Positions 57,801-64,000 of a DNA stretch of 64,000 bases are shown here, piece after piece. Below the pieces are notes generated by a model. The model did no database searches, was not told the origin of the DNA, and saw nothing but the letters and a program-made list of their open reading frames with translations. The translations under genes and the position numbers were made by a program. Source of the DNA: Glandiceps talaboti. Taxonomy: Eukaryota > Hemichordata > Enteropneusta > Spengelidae. Where the stretch lies: positions 14,331,501 through 14,395,500 of the forward strand of contig NC_135558.1 in NCBI RefSeq assembly GCF_964340395.1, in the 5' to 3' direction. The stretch's first letter is position 1. Each line of letters opens with the position of its first letter.

Positions 57801-60800
57801 CTCTTTCTTGTCTGGCTCTCCATAATCAACACACACTGTTGACGTTGCAAAAGATGCTTTTGCTGAAACTGGTCGTCTCCTAACAATGGGATGCGAAGTT
57901 CTAGTATACGATGATGTACTTGCATCACCAGCACTACCTGACATGGTTGTATCTGATGACATAGCAGACCTTGGCCTATGCCGAATCATTCGGTTTCTCC
58001 TACGAGGACTTTTTGGACTTTTAGGACTTCTGGGTGTGATAGCTACAGTAATGTTTCTGTCTTCTGCTATAGTTACAGTTGCCTTGGTAACATGGCTTTT
58101 AGGTGCACCATCTCGAAATCTACTGGATAATGCCACATCTGTGTACTTATCTGGATCATGGACAGGACTACTTTCAATATCAACATCGTTTGTTGTTGTT
58201 GCACCGTTCAGTAATCTTTGAATGATAGGGAGGAACGACAAAAATAAAGTCAAAGTTATGTTGAACAATGAAATTTGGAAAGATAATATGTTTGCACAAG
58301 TCCCTGAAACAACATTGTACACACATGAACTCATTCAATGTGTATAATAATACTGTCAGTTTTTATATAGCGCTTTCCCACTCTGCTCACAGCACTTTAC
58401 AATTATTACCCCTGGCATGGATTTATAGCGGCACATCGGCTTGTTACTCCCTCAACCCCTTGAGGAGCATACAACATACCAGTATACACTATGACAGTGA
58501 GGATTTTAAGCAGAACTCTCACATTTCATACCACTGCTTCTGAGAGTTAGACAGTAATCCTCGTCCAGTACAATAGGAACGTCAAACAACATGGGAGAAA
58601 GAGGATTAAACTTATGAGAATGTGAATCAAAGAGTTGGCTTTTTAAAAATTCTATCTTTCATTCATGTTCTTCCATCTTTCATTCATTCTCACCTTTCAG
58701 TATCCAGATCATCTTCATCACTATTACTATTATCTTTGCCAGTAGGAATGGAAAATGTGACAGGTTCTGGAGTTGGTCTTCGCAACAATAGTGTTCTTGG
58801 GGACTGAAATTATGGAAACGATTTTCATAAATGTTTAATATCAATATTTTTGAAAAGAAAGAAATGAAAATTGTCGCCAGAAAAACATAAAAATCAAAAT
58901 AACTACATCACTATGGTGCACATACATGTAGTTACATGTTGATTAGCATTCCCTGTCAATACAGGGTTGAACTCTACTTCATTGCATGTTTGAAGTTGAA
59001 AACCAAATGATGTGTCCAAAGAACTGTATACATATTACTGTTTAACGTAAATATCTGTTGATATTAGACAGTTCTGTGCATCTACATTGAGTGAATGTTT
59101 GCAAAAAACAGTAGTGTATGATATTAAATATATGTACTTCTGTATATCACACACTTCTGTTTTACACAAAGATTTTTCTAAGACACACTGTCCTGTATCT
59201 ACACTCTTGATAAAAGTGGTACTACTAACAATCATACAATAACTGTTATTGTACCTGTTTAACATTTATTTCCTTGTAGCTATGTTTAGCCTCAGTTTCA
59301 GACTTCTCCTTTCTGTCCATCTCATCAAGATTCAACTTCAGGTCATCTTGGTCAGCTTGTTCATATTTTGTTTCAGTGGGATTTTCATCGCTTGTTTCAC
59401 CCCCTCCATTGATCATTCTCTCAATATCCGGGGATGCATTGGGAGGAGGAGGAGGTGCACTCACGGCATCTTCCTTGGCATAGGCAGCAGACAATTTAGC
59501 TGTGACAAAAATGTAATATATACCATCAATACTAATTTCCTTAATCTACAATGTCGTTTCTTTATCTTACAGTTGCAAAGTGTAGTCAGTTATGCTATAA
59601 TGCCATTGGCAACATTTGACACTCACTTGAAAACACAAATCCACATAGATATGAAACTAAATGAGTCTTATATATAAAATTTATTGAGATAAGGAAAATA
59701 GTGCCTCAAGTTTGACTGTACAACTGTTAAAGCTTGTATACTTGATCACTGTCTGAACTAAATAGCCAGCATTTTGAGAACAACAGTAGCTCAGCTGAGA
59801 CATTGCCTTTTAATAATTAAGGGGTCTAGACACCAGCAGAGAGACCTAGATACCAGCAGACAGCCCTACATGCCAACCAGATGTAGAATTAAGGGTATAT
59901 TGTATTTATGCGGGTTAGTGCCCTTGGCAGATTTAACTCACCCACACCCTAAACTGGTGGATGGGTGGTAACCCGTGTACCCTATTTTTGTTGAGGCCAA
60001 AACCATGTCTAATATTTACTGTCAATGGTAATAAGATGTTCTTGCTCATGAATTATAGAGAATGGATAATGAGCTTTACGCCACTTCCACCAAACAACTT
60101 TCCACGGTATATGTTTTAAACCAATGTGTAGCCTTTATGACAAGACATCCGATTTCATACAACATGTCTTTTACATCAGAAAAAAAACGTGAACAACTGC
60201 TCAATGTTTAGAACAAAAGAAGGATAACTCCATAGTATATTCCTATATATGTCAAGTTGTAGATTGAAAAGATGGCTACAAACAAATGTATTTACCTAAA
60301 TTATGGACATTTGCATTTGGTTGACTATTGACAAATTCTTCCAGTGTATTTTCTATCTGTTCTTTGCTCAGTTGGTCCAAGTCCTCATGGGTGTTTGGTA
60401 TGGCTACCTCACCATCAGGGGCACCATATTGTACAGCCCCACTAGGAGGTCGTGATCTCGGATCATACCTCTCACCTTTCACTGGAAATGACAAAAAGAC
60501 ATCTAGTCAGCTGTAATTAAATCTGTGCTGTACACTAGAGTACATCATGGAAATTCATGCGTTGTTTTGCCGGCAACTGACTGATACCTACTGTATAACC
60601 AATAAATCAATTGCCAAAATCTTTCTTTATCATGACAACTTTATCGATAATAGAAGTAGTTGTACTGTATTTCTAATAGCTTAGAATTTCAATTGAAAGG
60701 AATGGTGCATATGACAAAACTGGAATTAACATAGAATACATTTCCACAGAACGATCGACAAGCATGATCATTTGTGCAAAATTAAAGCATACAACACACA

Positions 60801-61929
60801 AACACTGCACAACTACACACATACCAGACCCTCTTACATATGCAAGTCATACACAAACACCTCTATTTGTCTATCAGCACCTACTCCAGTGTTTGCTGAT
60901 CCTTGATAAATCTGTTTAAAAATTCCCGATGTACATCGATATGATGATGTCATACTTCATCCTCACTTACTTACCTAGTATCAATGGACCTCTGTTTTCC
61001 ATCAATGATCCTTGTTCATCAACTGCTGTCTGTCTTCCTGACTGTGAGCTTGGGCTGAGGGGAACCTTCCTCCCACTCCATGGCCGTCGACGTGAAGAAG
61101 CACTTTCTGGTCTGTGTAATCTTTCACCTTGTTGTCGTATCAGTTCAGGAATTGAAGAGTTACTACCCCTAATAATTGTACAAAGATAAGAAATTCAAAG
61201 CACCCAATAGCTGGAGCAATGTTTTTCACAATATTTTCTTATTTTTGATTATTTCATAATTTTTGTTTCTATTTTCAACTATTTGATCATGCCATAGTCA
61301 CTGAAACATGGTCAAATCCTATCGAGGAGCATCTCATGATCCACAATTTGTTAACAAACAAGTCATTGAGTCAATACTAGGATCAAGACTGTTTACATAC
61401 ATGTACATCCAACTAGCCAGAGTACACAATACCATCAATATGCATATCATAACAGTATGATGAAAATCAGAAAGTTCAATACATGCACGTATTGGGATGA
61501 TATTTTATGGGGTTTTTTAACAGGGAAACCAAAGACAACATAGCCAGTCTACATACCAGTAATTTTGATACAATTTAATTTTTACATTTTATCATTGAAC
61601 CATAATTTAACAATGTAGCAGAAACTGTATTTTTCTGCTTTTGTAGTATAATAATGCTACATGTAGATCATTATCAAAATTTCATTTTGCACTGACTTAC
61701 ATGTTTGTTGCAGTTTAACAACTTACCATGCTGTCTTTTGATAACTAAGTCTTGACAAAGGTGGTTCGGTATCAATTTCAGTATAGCTTTTCTTTCGTCG
61801 GTACACTTGAGCGCTTCTTGCTCTGGGTTTCAAGCTCTTGGTATCTGTAACTGTATTCCCCAGATTATACACAGATGTTTTGACCTGGTCCAGCTTTGTC
61901 AGAGAAACACTAGAGGCACTCAACCAGTC
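51862..61929 (-). CDS. Unidentified charged protein with repeated RPxSA motifs (3' fifteen exons; 5' end beyond window)
   Basis: Fifteen minus-strand exons in perfect phase: 61727-61929, 60975-61168, 60296-60481, 59255-59499, 58694-58803, 57294-58215, 56577-56723, 56093-56233, 55158-55225, 54859-54944, 54301-54404, 53735-53826, 53365-53436, 52450-52520, 51862-52055 (stop). They give 944 residues; the first exon starts in phase 0 without a start codon, so the N-terminus lies right of 61929. The protein is Ser/Pro/Arg-rich and apparently disordered, with about nine R-P-x-S-A-like motifs (RPRSA, RPVSAK, RPQSAK twice, RPFSA, RPESA). The C-terminal third is more ordered: FSEHKRNKEAVKALKDG, KPYLGKQKDEK, ADEFEMQNLHEALLEKGV, GLMPPREKGY, NHPEEWLGEVFTKYKLAEKA, then a basic coiled tail. 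RPxSA motifs are frequent in cilium/microtubule proteins (general knowledge); function is otherwise unknown. Confidence 0.85.
52622..52809. mobile_element. Foldback element with GC-rich centre, in an intron
   Basis: The left arm (52622-52678) contains TTGTCGACAGTCGCTC and TTTTATCTAAACTTAAGTC. The right arm (52752-52809) is its inverse. The centre is GCGGCGGCCTTCGGCC. Same design as 37821-37993 but a different sequence. Confidence 0.75.
58355..58560. repeat. Dispersed-repeat-like segment (TATATAGCGCTTTCC)
   Basis: Contains TTTATATAGCGCTTTCCCAC then CACAGCACTTTACA and TGGCATGGATTTATAGCGG, a sequence type I recognise as a common interspersed repeat in marine invertebrates and fish. It lies in an intron of the RPxSA gene. 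Confidence 0.4.
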
Positions 61930-64000
61930 CTATGGAAGAAACATCACCAAAATATTAATAAATAATTTGTTGTGATCTTTCCTTTTTGACAATGGCGATA
62001 CTTACTACACAGTAGCTGGATGATACATTAAATTTTTAACAGCGTTAGTCCAAAACTGTGGGATTATTTCACTTTTCTGGCGACATGGGAATTATACAGT
62101 ATCATTATTTCTTGATTTCAGACCATCCCTGGGTCCCATAGTAACAGATGATTATTAATATATTGTTTTCAGCATGTTACTTGAGTATCTCTAACAGGCA
62201 AGTACTTCTCACTCAGAATCTTAATCCCCTGTCTAACTTATACAGATTTTCCTTGTTTACATCTCATATATGATGTAGTCTCTTGGTGTTAACTATAGTA
62301 CTGTAAACCTAGATGTTTTCACCACTTGAAAATTTTGCATTTTTGTAGTCTTCAGCTAGTTCTCAAAGACTAATTTTTTGCTAATCACCAGACTGGTACA
62401 TAGTATTCATGTACAAGATGGCAATTTTAGTCACTACATATTTTTGGTGTTTTTGTTGGTCAGCAAAATAAGCGATAAATAAGTCTTTAGCAAAATTGTC
62501 CATGTTCACAGTAATTCATATCTGTGTACAAAACACACAAATCACAACCTATAGTAATATATGATATTTTGGTAGCTGAGTGACTCAGTCATTGTACACA
62601 GACTGTAGTGGTAACTCAACCACAATAACAAATGTCAATAGTAAGCAAGTGACTGCACCCTTTCTGTTTGGTTACCAGTGTACTTTGTCAGTTTTGTGCT
62701 AGCAGTCAGCTTTGTGTAGGGCAAAACTGACTACATTGTACTAGTGACTGACACACCCATTCATTCACCTTACAGGTGCTATTCTATATTCTAGACACAA
62801 CCACTGTACATATATACACGAGGAACTAGAGAGATTGACAAATGGTAAATTGGTATACATGATAGATTTTGGACCATTCAAATGCTAGAAAACAAGACTA
62901 CATGTACATGACGATGTACATCAGATATTGAATCTAGCGTCTGTATTTTAACTGGATGTTTTTGAATAGTTTTGAAACCCCAGATATCATATTTTGTCTA
63001 AATTTGAAATGCATTTACAGGGGTTGGAATGAATCATTTAGTTGCTTGTCAACCATCTCCCGTAATACACCCATGCTCCAATCCTGGAATCATACAATCA
63101 TTTACCACAACTAATGCCATCATACCTTTTCTGGGAATAAATTAATATTACATTATGTTATGTTATGTTACGTTACATTATGTTACATTACAATACATTA
63201 CATCATAAAATACATTGTATATATATCAACCAAAAATGTTCACTGTACTTAAAAATGTTTCGCCTTTGTTAGAATTAAAACAATTTCAGAGCTACAATAT
63301 TTTATTAAAATTTGTGTTTCTAATTAATAAATATTATACGTTCAAAGTTTCATTAACATAAAATTCAGGCACTGGAAAAAAATATACTTTTGTACTCATA
63401 TTGCGAAGAATTTTGTCTCTTCTATTTCACGTAGAGAGATTCCCAACAAGCAGCGAAATACAAAGACATGAGAAAATACAGACATGAAAAATATACCCTG
63501 AGACAAACAAACTGTGAACAATAAAATATACAAAAACTGATATGTGCAGAGGACTTTGGTATACACATGTAAACAATTATTGCTTTGTTTGCAATGCATA
63601 TGTACATTCATAGTTCTGCTTACAAGTTACAGACAGAGTACAGGGACTTATGATTCTGACTGTCTTATCATAATCGCATCCTGACATATGCTCCCTCTGT
63701 AAAGCAGGACAACAAAATGCACTGCATTTGGTATCATGTTATACATGTACGCAGTTTTTTCCCCCAAAATAGCTTTTAAATCTCTGCAACCATATCAAGT
63801 TCACAAAACATTCAAATTATTCACAGTGCTAAATTTAAACACAAAGACTTCAATAGGGCAATGGTGTCATGGGGTTTATATTGCAGCTACATATGCAAGT
63901 CCAAACCTGTATCATGTATGGTTAGTCAGTCTGGTGTCAGAATGTCTAGTGATTTTATTATCACAGTATAAACATGATCACTGAATACAACACATGTCAA
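61930..64000. other. Probable intron of the RPxSA gene
   Basis: No exon with matching phase is seen on the minus strand up to the right edge. A TTATG/TTACA pentamer-like repeat lies at 63143-63200. Confidence 0.45.

Noticed and set aside
57886-58221. 111-codon plus frame with membrane-like segments
   Set aside because: Antisense to the large exon of the RPxSA gene, whose frame and splice sites are consistent.

Overview
This is animal nuclear DNA. It has small exons with consensus splice sites, long AT-rich introns, many microsatellites, foldback elements, a tRNA-derived SINE, LINE tails and a tyrosine-recombinase retrotransposon. The gene content (tandem TRAF adaptors with RING, TRAF zinc fingers, coiled coil and MATH) and the repeats suggest a marine invertebrate, either a deuterostome or a lophotrochozoan. 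I cannot name the species from the sequence.

Layout. 1-2355: the first two exons of a TRAF-like gene on the minus strand that runs off the left edge, with a 644 bp TA-flanked MITE in its intron. 2356-8500: mostly non-coding, with a CRE/ETS/YY1-type promoter at about 3.53 kb, TATG microsatellites and two large foldback elements. 8517-11425: exons of a transposase-like gene, minus strand. 15305-23672 and 28632-37363: two complete seven-exon TRAF2/3-like paralogues (here called B and A), same strand and same exon plan. Their 3' halves are nearly identical and their 5' exons are diverged. B carries a one-base insertion at the start of its last exon. A carries a 3.06 kb PIF/Harbinger-like insertion exactly in a splice donor, and the target-site duplication rebuilds that donor. 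38198-43222: a full-length Ngaro-like retrotransposon (gag, RT, RNase H, tyrosine recombinase; repeats A1...B1-A2-B2). 43.2-51.8 kb: an AP-1/E-box/TATA promoter-like site, a tandem duplication holding exonuclease-like fragments, a SINE and a long AT-rich stretch. 51862-61929: fifteen consecutive exons of one minus-strand gene coding for a 944-residue, RPxSA-motif-rich, highly charged protein that I do not recognise; its 5' end lies beyond the right edge.

How the genes work together: the three TRAF genes form a tandem array of probable cytoplasmic signalling adaptors or E3 ligases downstream of TNFR- or Toll-like receptors (inference from the family). The remaining content is largely transposon-derived. 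I see no bacterial-type operon, CRISPR array, rRNA or tRNA gene. I do not see convincing evidence for a wholly new multi-gene system. The strongest unusual observations are the transposon that regenerates a splice donor, the frameshift with a possible splice rescue in paralogue B, and the Ngaro element whose repeats are identical although its RT active site is altered.
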